Assembly: GCA_963757265.1 (NCBI GenBank)
Contig: CAVWRA010000006.1
Location: 1,364,001 to 1,428,000, forward strand
Length of the DNA stretch: 64,000 nt
Direction: 5' to 3'
DNA from: CAIVVT01 sp963757265
Lineage (GTDB): Bacteria > Acidobacteriota > Terriglobia > Bryobacterales > Bryobacteraceae
In this document: positions 1 to 9,806 of the stretch, one piece after another
Layout: each line of letters begins with the position of its first letter
Position numbering within the stretch: the first letter of the stretch is position 1
Program-made: the position numbers and the translations under genes
The notes under the pieces: generated by a model
Seen by the model: the letters and a program-made list of their open reading frames with translations, nothing else
Database searches by the model: none
Told to the model about the DNA's origin: nothing

Positions 1-1068
1 CGCGGTATTCCGGCGCGTTACGGCGGCTTTGAGACCTTCGCCGAGGAACTCTCCACCCGCCTGGCCGTGCGTGGCCACCAGGTGACGGTCTACTGCCGCG
101 AACGTCCCCCCGAGCCGTGCTGGCGCGGTGTCCACTTACGTTACCTCGCCCCGCTCCGCCACAAGTATCTGGAGACCCTCCAGCACACCTTCGTTTCCAC
201 GCTGGACCTGCTGGGCCGCCCCCACGATGTCGTCCTGTACTGCAATGCCGCCAACGCCCTGTTCACGTCCCTGCCCCGCCTCGCCGGCATGCGCGTCGCG
301 CTCAACGTAGACGGCATTGAGCGCCATAGGAAGAAGTGGAACCTGGCTGCCCGCTCCTGGTATCTCGTCTCGGAAGCGCTGGCCACATTTTGTCCCGACG
401 AAATCGTCACCGACGCCCAATGCATCCGCGACTACTATCGCGCGCGCTACGGACGCGACTCGTGGTTCATTCCCTATGGAGCGCCCCTGGGCAAGGTCGA
501 TCCGGGCCCCACGCTGGCGCGGCTGGGCCTCCAACCCGGAAGCTATTTCCTCTACGTCAGCCGGTTCGAGCCGGAGAACAACGCCCTCCTGGTCCGGCGC
601 GCCTTCGAGCAGGTTCCAACGGACCTGCGCCTGGTTCTGGTGGGCGATGCGCCCTATGCGCCGGACTACATCCGCGCGTTGAAGGACACGCGCGACGGCC
701 GCATCATTTTCCCCGGGGCCATCTACGGCGACGGCTATCACGAGCTGCAGTCGCACAGCTTCGCCTATATTCACGCCACCGAAGTCGGCGGCACGCACCC
801 GGCGCTCATTGAAGCCCTGGGCCGCGGTGCGCTGGTCTTATACCTAATGACGCCCGAGAACCATGAGGTCGCCGGCGGCGCGGGCCTCGCCTTCCACGAC
901 GAAGCAACGCTAGCTGCACGCCTGCGCGAAGTGCTGGAGATGAGCGAGGCGCAGCGCGATGCCTACCGCGAGGCGGCGATGCAGCGCGTGCGCGAGCGTT
1001 ATAGCTGGGACGCGGTGACCACGGAGTACGAAAGGCTGTTCAGCAGCCTGCTCCATCCCACCGCCTAG
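1..1068 (+). CDS. Glycosyltransferase family 4, DUF1972-type N-terminus (5' truncated by window)
   Basis: The reading frame is already open at base 1 and begins with RGIPARYGGFETFAEEL, the nucleotide-sugar-side motif of DUF1972/GT4 glycosyltransferases such as rhamnosyltransferase-like enzymes. The true start lies before the window. The C-terminal half has the GT-B donor-binding layout (SYFLYVSRFEPENN, then VLVGDAPY, then a HATEVGGTHPALIEALGRG segment with the acidic E of the EX7E-like motif). It probably transfers a sugar from a nucleotide donor to a growing surface polysaccharide on the cytoplasmic face of the membrane. The sugar and acceptor cannot be read from sequence. It converges on the Imm50-like gene, with a 4-base overlap of the two stops. 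Confidence 0.88.
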   Translation, partial: RGIPARYGGFETFAEELSTRLAVRGHQVTVYCRERPPEPCWRGVHLRYLAPLRHKYLETLQHTFVSTLDLLGRPHDVVLYCNAANALFTSLPRLAGMRVALNVDGIERHRKKWNLAARSWYLVSEALATFCPDEIVTDAQCIRDYYRARYGRDSWFIPYGAPLGKVDPGPTLARLGLQPGSYFLYVSRFEPENNALLVRRAFEQVPTDLRLVLVGDAPYAPDYIRALKDTRDGRIIFPGAIYGDGYHELQSHSFAYIHATEVGGTHPALIEALGRGALVLYLMTPENHEVAGGAGLAFHDEATLAARLREVLEMSEAQRDAYREAAMQRVRERYSWDAVTTEYERLFSSLLHPTA

Positions 1069-1490
1069 CTTGAGGCCTCCGGCTGTTCGGGAGAATAGGG
1101 CTCGATCCGCACGCTCATCTGCTTGCACATGATCTTGCCGTTGACACCGGTGGCCCCTTCGAGCACTAGCTCGTAGCCCGCTTCATGTTTCACCACCCAG
1201 GCGCCGCTGAGCTCGTTCCACTCTTTGAAGGACGCAAGTTCGGTTCGCGTGCTGCCGTCCCGGTCTCGCATGAAACCCTCAAAACAAAAGGTGACCAAGC
1301 AGTGTTTCCGGAGGACGTAGTAACCCCGCGCATCGACCTCCTTGGTCATCTCGAACGTGTGAATCACGACCTGTGATTCGCCCGACCGGTTGAGGGTAAC
1401 CGAGAGAACCTGAGCATCGTGGAATGTCGGCCAATAGCCGAACCACGCGACGACATCCGCCGCGCCTGGAATGTCCGGAGCCTCATACAT
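1065..1490 (-). CDS. Imm50-like immunity protein family
   Basis: A 141-residue protein starting at the ATG at 1490; a longer version from 1550 is possible but has no better ribosome site. The segment AWFGYWPTFHDAQVLSVTL near the N-terminus is the hallmark of the Imm50 family (F-x-x-W-P-x-F-H-D-A-E/Q-V). The rest is predicted beta-rich and soluble. Imm50 proteins are known as predicted immunity partners of polymorphic toxins, but many members sit alone. No toxin gene lies beside this one: the neighbours are a glycosyltransferase and alr. A protective role is therefore only the family prediction. Confidence 0.6.
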   Translation of the reverse strand: MYEAPDIPGAADVVAWFGYWPTFHDAQVLSVTLNRSGESQVVIHTFEMTKEVDARGYYVLRKHCLVTFCFEGFMRDRDGSTRTELASFKEWNELSGAWVVKHEAGYELVLEGATGVNGKIMCKQMSVRIEPYSPEQPEASS

Positions 1491-1540
1491 GGCAGTTCCG
1501 ATACTACCCGAACCGCGCGGCCACAGCCCACAATAAGAAC

Positions 1541-2671
1541 ATGGTGCCAATCACCTGCCGTTGCTGGGTCGAGGTTTCACGCCGCCAGCTCGCCGAGAAC
1601 TTCCACGCCGTGCGCGGCGCTGTCGGCCCGGCCGTCGAGGTCATGCCGGTCGTGAAAGCCGACGCCTATCGCCACGGCGCCGTCGAGGTCTCGCGCATCC
1701 TGACCCAGGAGGGCGCGCGCTGGCTCGCGGTCAGCAACGTCGAGGAGGGCGTGACACTGCGCCAGGCGGGTATCACGGCGCGCATTCTCATCATGGGCGA
1801 CTTTCTGCCCTTCGAACGCCCCGCTCTGATCGACTTCGAGCTCACGCCCTGTATCCAATCCATCGCCCAGTTGCTCGATTACGATCGCATGGCCGCCGCC
1901 CTGGCGCGCCCCTTGCCCTACCACCTCTCGCTGGACACGGGCATGAGCCGGCTGGGCACGCGCGAGGAGCCCTCCACCCTGGCGCGCGTCATCGCTGCCT
2001 GTCACGCCGCGCGATTTGAGGGCCTGATGACGCACTTCGCCTCCGCCGGCAACTATGCTTCTTCGCAAACCGACGAGCAACTGGCCCGCTTCATCGCCGT
2101 TCGCGACACCCTCGCCGCGGCCGGCCTGACGCCGCGCTATCAGCATCTCTCCAGCACCATCCCCATCGCCTACGGCCGCCGCCCGGCGTGGGCCAACATG
2201 GTGCGCCCGGGCCATGCCATTTACGGTTACCTCAGCCCCGCGCGCGGCGATGCCCCGCCGCCGCTGCTGGTGGTGCGCCCCGCGTTGGACTGGAAAGCGC
2301 GCATCCTCGAGGTGAAGGACCTCCCTACCGGCGCCCGCGTCGGCTACGGCGCGATGTTCACCTGCGAACGCCCCACGCGCATGGCCGTGCTCGCCGTCGG
2401 ATACGCCGACGGCATGATGCACCGCCTTTCCAACAAAGGCAAGGTGATCGCCGGCGGCAGGCTGGTGCCGATCCTGGGCTCGATCTCGATGGACCTGACG
2501 AGCATCGACATCACCGACTGCCCGCACCTCTCGCCCGGCGACGCGGTGACGCTGCTCGGCAGCGACGGCAATGTGAGCCTCGACGCGCAGGCCATCGCCC
2601 GCGCCGCCGGAACCATCAGCTACAGCGTTCTGTGCGGTATCGGCCAGAGAGTGAAACGGGTGTACGTGTAG
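1541..2671 (+). CDS. alr: Alanine racemase
   Basis: PLP-dependent racemase converting L- to D-alanine for peptidoglycan. The protein is 376 residues from the ATG at 1541; the in-frame extension upstream is unlike any Alr N-terminus. The PLP lysine is Lys39 in VVKADAYRHGA (usual motif VVKANAYGHG). The C-terminal catalytic tyrosine is Tyr269 in RVGYGAMF, and the substrate-side GSISMDLTSIDI segment is present. Domain order is the N-terminal TIM barrel followed by the C-terminal beta domain, and the length is normal for the family. It is transcribed convergently to gyrB, with about 60 bases between the stops. Confidence 0.95.
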   Translation: MVPITCRCWVEVSRRQLAENFHAVRGAVGPAVEVMPVVKADAYRHGAVEVSRILTQEGARWLAVSNVEEGVTLRQAGITARILIMGDFLPFERPALIDFELTPCIQSIAQLLDYDRMAAALARPLPYHLSLDTGMSRLGTREEPSTLARVIAACHAARFEGLMTHFASAGNYASSQTDEQLARFIAVRDTLAAAGLTPRYQHLSSTIPIAYGRRPAWANMVRPGHAIYGYLSPARGDAPPPLLVVRPALDWKARILEVKDLPTGARVGYGAMFTCERPTRMAVLAVGYADGMMHRLSNKGKVIAGGRLVPILGSISMDLTSIDITDCPHLSPGDAVTLLGSDGNVSLDAQAIARAAGTISYSVLCGIGQRVKRVYV

Positions 2672-2734
2672 GGGAGACGGTTGTCGGCATTCCAACACCG
2701 GCCCGCGCTGGGAGCGCCGGACCCGCGCGTTCAA

Positions 2735-5152
<2,418 letters not shown>

Positions 5153-5182
5153 ATTCTCTTATCCTTGGATCCCGCCACGGGC

Positions 5183-6304
5183 TCAGATGCGCATCGGCAT
5201 GACCACGTAGCGGTAGTTGTACTTGATACCTTCGCCCGAGGGGCGCATTTCGCCCGCGCTCTGGGCATCTTTGAAGTGGAACGCCACCGCCGGCTCTGCC
5301 ACGGCCCGCAGGAAGTCCAGCAGGTACTGAGCGTTGAAGCCAATCTCCACCGTCGGCCCGCTATAGTCGACCGGCAGGTTTTCCTCTGACTCGCCACTCT
5401 CACTGATCGAACTGTGGATCACCGCTTCGTTTTCGCCGAACCGGATCTTGATGGCCCTTGAACGTTCGTCCGAAAACTGCGACACGCGCTCAATTGCCGC
5501 GCGCAGTTCTTCCTTCCCGATCTCGACGCTATGCGCGTGTGTCTTGGGCAGCACGCGCTCGTAGTCCGGGAAGTTGCCCGTCAGTTTGCGGCTGATCAAC
5601 AGGCGGCTGCCCAAGCGGAAGAACAGGTGGTTATCGTCCGCGGCAAATTCGACGCCCGCATCGTGGTCTGACTCTTCGCCAGCCAGCTTCAGCAGCTCGT
5701 TCATCGCCTTACGTGGCAGTAGCGCTTTTGTATTTGCTCCCTCGCCCTCGGCTAGCGGATTCTCGCACTCCATCAACGCCAGCCTGTGGCCATCCGTTGC
5801 CACCACCGCCAGGGCAGTACCCTTGAGCTGCAGCAACGCTCCGTTCAGCGTGAATCTCGACTCCTCCACTGAAATCGAGAAAATCGTCTTCGTAATCATC
5901 GACGCTAATAATCCCACGGGGATCTTCGTCAGGACCGCCGGCATCTCCGGCAATTCCGGAAAACTCTCGCGCGACATGCCCGCGATCCGCGTCCTGGACC
6001 GCCCGCACAGCAGCGTCATCCAGTGATTGTCGGCGATCTTTACCTGAACTTCGGCCTCGGGCAGCAGACGCACATAATCCAACAGCTTCTTCGCCGGAAT
6101 CGTTCCCGTCCCGGCTGACTTCACCTTCGCCGGAGCTTCACATCGAATCCCCAACTCCAGGTCTGTCGCCGTCAGCGTCAACATGTCGCCTGAAGCCTCC
6201 AGCAGGATGTTCGACAAAATGGGGATCGTCGTCTTGCGCTCGACAACACCCTGCGAGAGATTCAATTCCCGAACCAGATCCGCCTTGTTGACCGAGAATT
6301 CCAT
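5183..6304 (-). CDS. dnaN: DNA polymerase III beta sliding clamp
   Basis: A 373-residue clamp that tethers the replicative polymerase to DNA. It begins MEFSVNKADLVRELNLSQG and ends in the conserved YRYVVMPMRI peptide, the C-terminal groove region that binds clamp-interacting motifs. Three repeated clamp domains fit the length. The ATG at 6304 is the only sensible start. It lies about 240 bases downstream of dnaA in the same orientation and directly before gyrB, the usual origin-proximal order. Confidence 0.97.
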   Translation of the reverse strand: MEFSVNKADLVRELNLSQGVVERKTTIPILSNILLEASGDMLTLTATDLELGIRCEAPAKVKSAGTGTIPAKKLLDYVRLLPEAEVQVKIADNHWMTLLCGRSRTRIAGMSRESFPELPEMPAVLTKIPVGLLASMITKTIFSISVEESRFTLNGALLQLKGTALAVVATDGHRLALMECENPLAEGEGANTKALLPRKAMNELLKLAGEESDHDAGVEFAADDNHLFFRLGSRLLISRKLTGNFPDYERVLPKTHAHSVEIGKEELRAAIERVSQFSDERSRAIKIRFGENEAVIHSSISESGESEENLPVDYSGPTVEIGFNAQYLLDFLRAVAEPAVAFHFKDAQSAGEMRPSGEGIKYNYRYVVMPMRI

Positions 6305-6546
6305 GCGATGACTACCCCCTTCGAGGATTCTCCTGGAACAGGAACTTACAATTCCTTATGTTCTCCGGATTCATAAGTCCTGTGGAAATGTCGAAATCTC
6401 TCTAAATTATACAAAACTCTGAGCGTTCCCGGCTTGGCAACCTGTGATTTTACCGCTCTGGATCTGAGGGCAATCCGGGCCTACCCGGATGTCCACAGAA
6501 GTACGCCGGCAAATCTGTACTTTATCTGTGCAAAAAACGAATAAGC
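6305..6546. promoter_or_regulatory. dnaA-dnaN intergenic region with DnaA-box-like sites (candidate origin part)
   Basis: This 242-base gap is unusually AT-rich for the window around 6389-6420. It carries TTTCCACAGG on the minus strand (6379-6388) and TGTCCACAG on the plus strand (6490-6498), both close to the DnaA box TTATCCACA. A perfect TTATCCACA lies just outside it at 6570-6578, in the last codons of dnaA. Origins between dnaA and dnaN are common. Promoter elements for dnaN should also be here but none is clear. Confidence 0.5.
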
Positions 6547-7875
6547 CTAGTGGAATGAATCCATTAAGTTGTGGATAAGATTGTTCAAATCAGGGTCGGT
6601 CTGGCGCATTTCGTCCACTTTGCGCACCGAGTGCAGCACGGTGGTGTGATGCTTGCCTCCGAAATGCCGTCCGATTTCGGGCAGCGACGCGGAGGTCAGC
6701 TCTTTTACCAGGTACATGGCGATCTGCCGCGGCCTGGAAATCTCGTGCGCGTTGGTCTTTTGTTTGAGCTGCGAGGGTTGCAGGTCAAAGCGCTCTGCCA
6801 CGGCGCGCATCACCGCATCGATTGTCACCCGGCGCTCGCCGTTGTGCAGGATTGGCTTCAGCACCTGCCGCGCCATGTCGAGTGTCACCGGCGCGGCGAT
6901 CACACTGGAGTACGCCACCAGTTTGGTGAACGCGCCTTCCAGTTCGCGCACGCTAGTCTTCGTCTTTGTTGCAATGAAAATCCGAACGTCCTCCGGCAGA
7001 CGCACGCCCTCTTCCTGCGCCTTCATGTCGAGGATCGCCATCTTCGTCTCGAGATCGGGCGGCTGGACATCTACCATCAATCCCCACTCGAAGCGCGTCC
7101 GCAGGCGTTCCACCAGCCCCTTCATGTCCTTGGGGAGCGAGTCGCTGCTCATCACTAACTGCTTCTGATGGTCATACAGCGCATTGAACGTGTGGAAGAA
7201 CTCCTCCTGCGTGCGCTCCTTCCCGGCAACGGTATGGATGTCGTCGATTAGCAGCAGATCCGCCGTCCGGTAGTGCGACTGGAATGACGTCATCCGACCG
7301 CCGCGCAGGCAGTACACCATCTCGTTTACGAAGCGCTCGCCGGTGGTGTAAACCAGGCGCATGGCCGGCCAGCGTTGCAGCACGGCATGGCCGATGGCAT
7401 GAATCAGGTGCGTCTTACCCATCCCGCTGCCACCGTAAATGAACAGCGGATTGTAGCTCTTGCTCGGCGTCGAGGCCACGGCCTTGGCCGCGGCGTGCGC
7501 AAACTGATTGCAGCTTCCCACGACGAAGGAATCGAAAGTCAGCCGCGGATTCAGTTGATCCCCCGCCGTCGGGAATTGCAGGCCATGGCCATTCCCGTTC
7601 TCCTCTGCCGCGGCAGGCGCCTCGCCACCATTGCTGGCCAGCTCGTAGTAGACCTTCTGAATGGGCAGATTGAGACTCTGAATCACGCTCTGGACTTGCC
7701 CGGCGTACTCTCCCTCCAACCACAACCTGGTGACCTCATCGGGCACCAGAACCCGCAACCGTTTCCCTTCCTGTTCGAGCAACTCGGTCCGCGCCACCCA
7801 GTTGTGAAAAGCCTCCGCTTTCATCCTGACGTGGAGCGCTTCTTTGACTGTTTCCCAGGCGTTAGTTTCCACCAT
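6547..7875 (-). CDS. dnaA: Chromosomal replication initiator protein DnaA
   Basis: An AAA+ initiator of 442 residues from the ATG at 7875, preceded by a GAGGGAGAG ribosome site. An 18-residue upstream extension is possible but weaker. Domain I (WETVKEALHVRMKAEAFHNW) is followed by a short linker. The AAA+ core has Walker A GGSGMGKTH from residue 148 and Walker B LLLIDDIHTV. Domain IV carries the box-binding helices, with the signature GGKHHTTVLHSVRKVDEM. The last codons (N-L-I-H-N) overlap a perfect DnaA box at 6570-6578. It leads the dnaA-dnaN-gyrB block. Confidence 0.97.
   Translation of the reverse strand: MVETNAWETVKEALHVRMKAEAFHNWVARTELLEQEGKRLRVLVPDEVTRLWLEGEYAGQVQSVIQSLNLPIQKVYYELASNGGEAPAAAEENGNGHGLQFPTAGDQLNPRLTFDSFVVGSCNQFAHAAAKAVASTPSKSYNPLFIYGGSGMGKTHLIHAIGHAVLQRWPAMRLVYTTGERFVNEMVYCLRGGRMTSFQSHYRTADLLLIDDIHTVAGKERTQEEFFHTFNALYDHQKQLVMSSDSLPKDMKGLVERLRTRFEWGLMVDVQPPDLETKMAILDMKAQEEGVRLPEDVRIFIATKTKTSVRELEGAFTKLVAYSSVIAAPVTLDMARQVLKPILHNGERRVTIDAVMRAVAERFDLQPSQLKQKTNAHEISRPRQIAMYLVKELTSASLPEIGRHFGGKHHTTVLHSVRKVDEMRQTDPDLNNLIHNLMDSFH
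6570..6578 (-). promoter_or_regulatory. Perfect DnaA box within the 3' end of dnaA
   Basis: Reads TTATCCACA on the minus strand, an exact match to the consensus initiator-binding box. It lies in the final codons of dnaA and is the strongest single box seen near the gene. Confidence 0.6.
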
Positions 7876-8227
7876 GAGACCACAACTCTCCCTCGTGATT
7901 TCCACTCGTTTCTCAGGCTGTGGAACCACTCAATTGGAATTCGACGACTGCACCGAAGCTAGTTGCTGCCCCCGCTGTCCATACCCAGCGTGTTCCCCGT
8001 TGAGGCAGTCCCCCTCGCTCCGGCGATCATCAGCATACCACAGTTCCGGTCTCTGCCAAGCCCAAATGAAACACTTTTGTAATTCATTAAAAACAAACAC
8101 CTTCTTGTTCCTCACGCCTGTGGAAATCTACGCCATTTTGGCACCAAAATGTTCCTGATGTCCCGCAAGCTCCTGAGTGAATTGACAGATCCGCCGAGCC
8201 AGAGCAAGAATGAAGAAGTCTCCCCGG
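7876..8227. promoter_or_regulatory. dnaA upstream region, candidate origin/promoter
   Basis: About 350 bases with no convincing gene. It contains TTTCCACAGG on the minus strand at 8117-8126, identical to the site at 6379-6388. A shorter TTCCACAG lies at 7918-7925, and an AT-rich stretch at about 8065-8110 could be an unwinding element and/or hold the dnaA promoter. The minus-strand dnaA start lies at its left edge and tRNA-Gly at its right. Confidence 0.45.
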
Positions 8228-8303
<76 letters not shown>

Positions 8304-8451
8304 TCCATACCCCCCTACAGCTCCTTCGGCCGGCCCGTGATCGCGTGAGCCCAACGAGGTCCTGACCGCGCCGCTATGCCCCGGGCCAGGGTCGGAATGC
8401 GGCTCCGGCGTCCTGCCGCAGCGGCCTGGCGATATGGAACAATAACCAGTG

Positions 8452-9120
8452 ATGAACCGCCGCAACTTCCTCACTTTGCCCCCCTTGGCCGCGCCGCTGC
8501 TCCTGCGGACGCCGCTGCTCGCCGCGCCGCCTGCACTGCCCATGCCCGCGCAGCCGATCGCCTGCTTCGGCCGGCGCTGGCTGGTGCACCAGGCGGCCGA
8601 CTGGAAAGTCGAGAAAACTCCCGACGGAGAGGTTCTGAACCTGAACGTGCCCCGGCCGCAGGAGGCCAATCCGCGGGCGCCCATTCAGTATGCGCTCCTG
8701 GAGCACGAGCCGGCCGGCTGCTTCACATTAAACGTCGAGGCCAGGGGTTTCGCCGCCAGTACGTCGCTCATCGTGGTCTACGCCTGGCGCGACCCGCTGC
8801 ACTTCGACTACGTCCACCTCTCCACCGACGCGGCGCGGAAACAACCCGTCCACAACGGCGTCTTCCACGTCTATGGCGGCGACCGCGTCCGCATCAGCCC
8901 CGACGACGGCCCCGCCAGCCTCGCCGATGCCTTGCGCTGGACTCGCGTCCGGATCGTCTATGACGCCTCGAAAGGACTGGTCGAAACGTGGATCGATGGC
9001 CGCCCGCACCCCTCGTTGCGGGGCGCCGACTTCAGCCTCGGCGCGGGCCGCGTCGGCCTCGGGTCGTTTTTCAACACCGGCAGTTTCCGCAACTTCGAGC
9101 TGCAGCCGGGCGCGTGTTGA
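8452..9120 (+). CDS. Secreted LamG/DUF1080-like protein
   Basis: A 222-residue protein with a twin-arginine-like signal (NRRNFLTLPPLAAPLLL), so probably exported. The mature part reads as a concanavalin-like beta sandwich: W-K-V-E-K-T-P-D-G-E near the start, VYAWRDPLHFDYVHLS in the middle, and ETWIDGRPHPSLRGADFSLGAGRVGLGSF near the end, as in DUF1080/LamG sugar-associated domains. No catalytic residues can be assigned. The ATG at 8452 follows a GTG at 8449, and the choice does not change the signal. It stands alone between tRNA-Gly and a small ATPase gene. Confidence 0.6.
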   Translation: MNRRNFLTLPPLAAPLLLRTPLLAAPPALPMPAQPIACFGRRWLVHQAADWKVEKTPDGEVLNLNVPRPQEANPRAPIQYALLEHEPAGCFTLNVEARGFAASTSLIVVYAWRDPLHFDYVHLSTDAARKQPVHNGVFHVYGGDRVRISPDDGPASLADALRWTRVRIVYDASKGLVETWIDGRPHPSLRGADFSLGAGRVGLGSFFNTGSFRNFELQPGAC

Positions 9121-9202
9121 CACTCTGACGCCCGCCGCCGCGCTGTTATCCTGGTCTTGCACTCGCGTCTCATCCAGCAGTTTCCAGCCAAGGCGGACCA
9201 CC

Positions 9203-9799
9203 GTGATTCTCAAGATTCTGGCGCATCCGATTCTCGTGGGCCTGAACTTCCACATGCCGGTCATGGTGGATCTTTCCCATCCCCTGATCCTGCTCACGGG
9301 AGAGAACGGCTGCGGCAAGTCCACGCTGCTGCACTCGATCTACTACGCCCTGCGCGACGACCGCATCGACGGCTACATCTACCGCCTCGAGAACCGGATT
9401 GAGACTCCCCAGGCGTTCCTCTTCGACGCCGAACAGCACAACCCGCGCATGCACCTCGAACTGTTCGCTAACAACCCCGCAATGCGCGAGTTCGTCTCCA
9501 GCGCGAGCCATGGCCAGGTGATGCTGTCGATGTTCCGCGAGACCTTCCCGTCGCTGCCCGAGGGCACCGTTCTGCTGCTGGACGAGCCCGAGATGGCGCT
9601 CTCGGTTTCCAACCAGCGCCGCATCCTGAAAATGCTCCTGGAACTCGTCAACCGGAAGCGCTTCCGCGTCATCTGCGCCACGCACTCGCCGGTTCTCGTG
9701 GACGCGCCGGAGACTTACGTCATCAACCTCGACAACTACATCAACCGCAACGTGATCCCCGGCGACATCGGCGTGGAAGGCTCCAGCACGATCCAGTAG
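9203..9799 (+). CDS. Small AAA/ABC-type ATPase
   Basis: A 198-residue ATPase with Walker A TGENGCGKSTLL, Walker B VLLLDEPEMALS and a switch-like ATHSPVLVD, the arrangement of ABC-class AAA_21/RecF-like ATPases that act as single-domain proteins. The start is taken as the GTG at 9203, after GGCGGACC; the frame is open further upstream but runs into the preceding gene. Domain content beyond the ATPase is absent, so its partner is unknown. It ends 7 bases before the acyl synthetase frame and may be cotranscribed with it. Confidence 0.75.
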   Translation: MILKILAHPILVGLNFHMPVMVDLSHPLILLTGENGCGKSTLLHSIYYALRDDRIDGYIYRLENRIETPQAFLFDAEQHNPRMHLELFANNPAMREFVSSASHGQVMLSMFRETFPSLPEGTVLLLDEPEMALSVSNQRRILKMLLELVNRKRFRVICATHSPVLVDAPETYVINLDNYINRNVIPGDIGVEGSSTIQ

Positions 9800-9806
9800 A
9801 ATCAGC

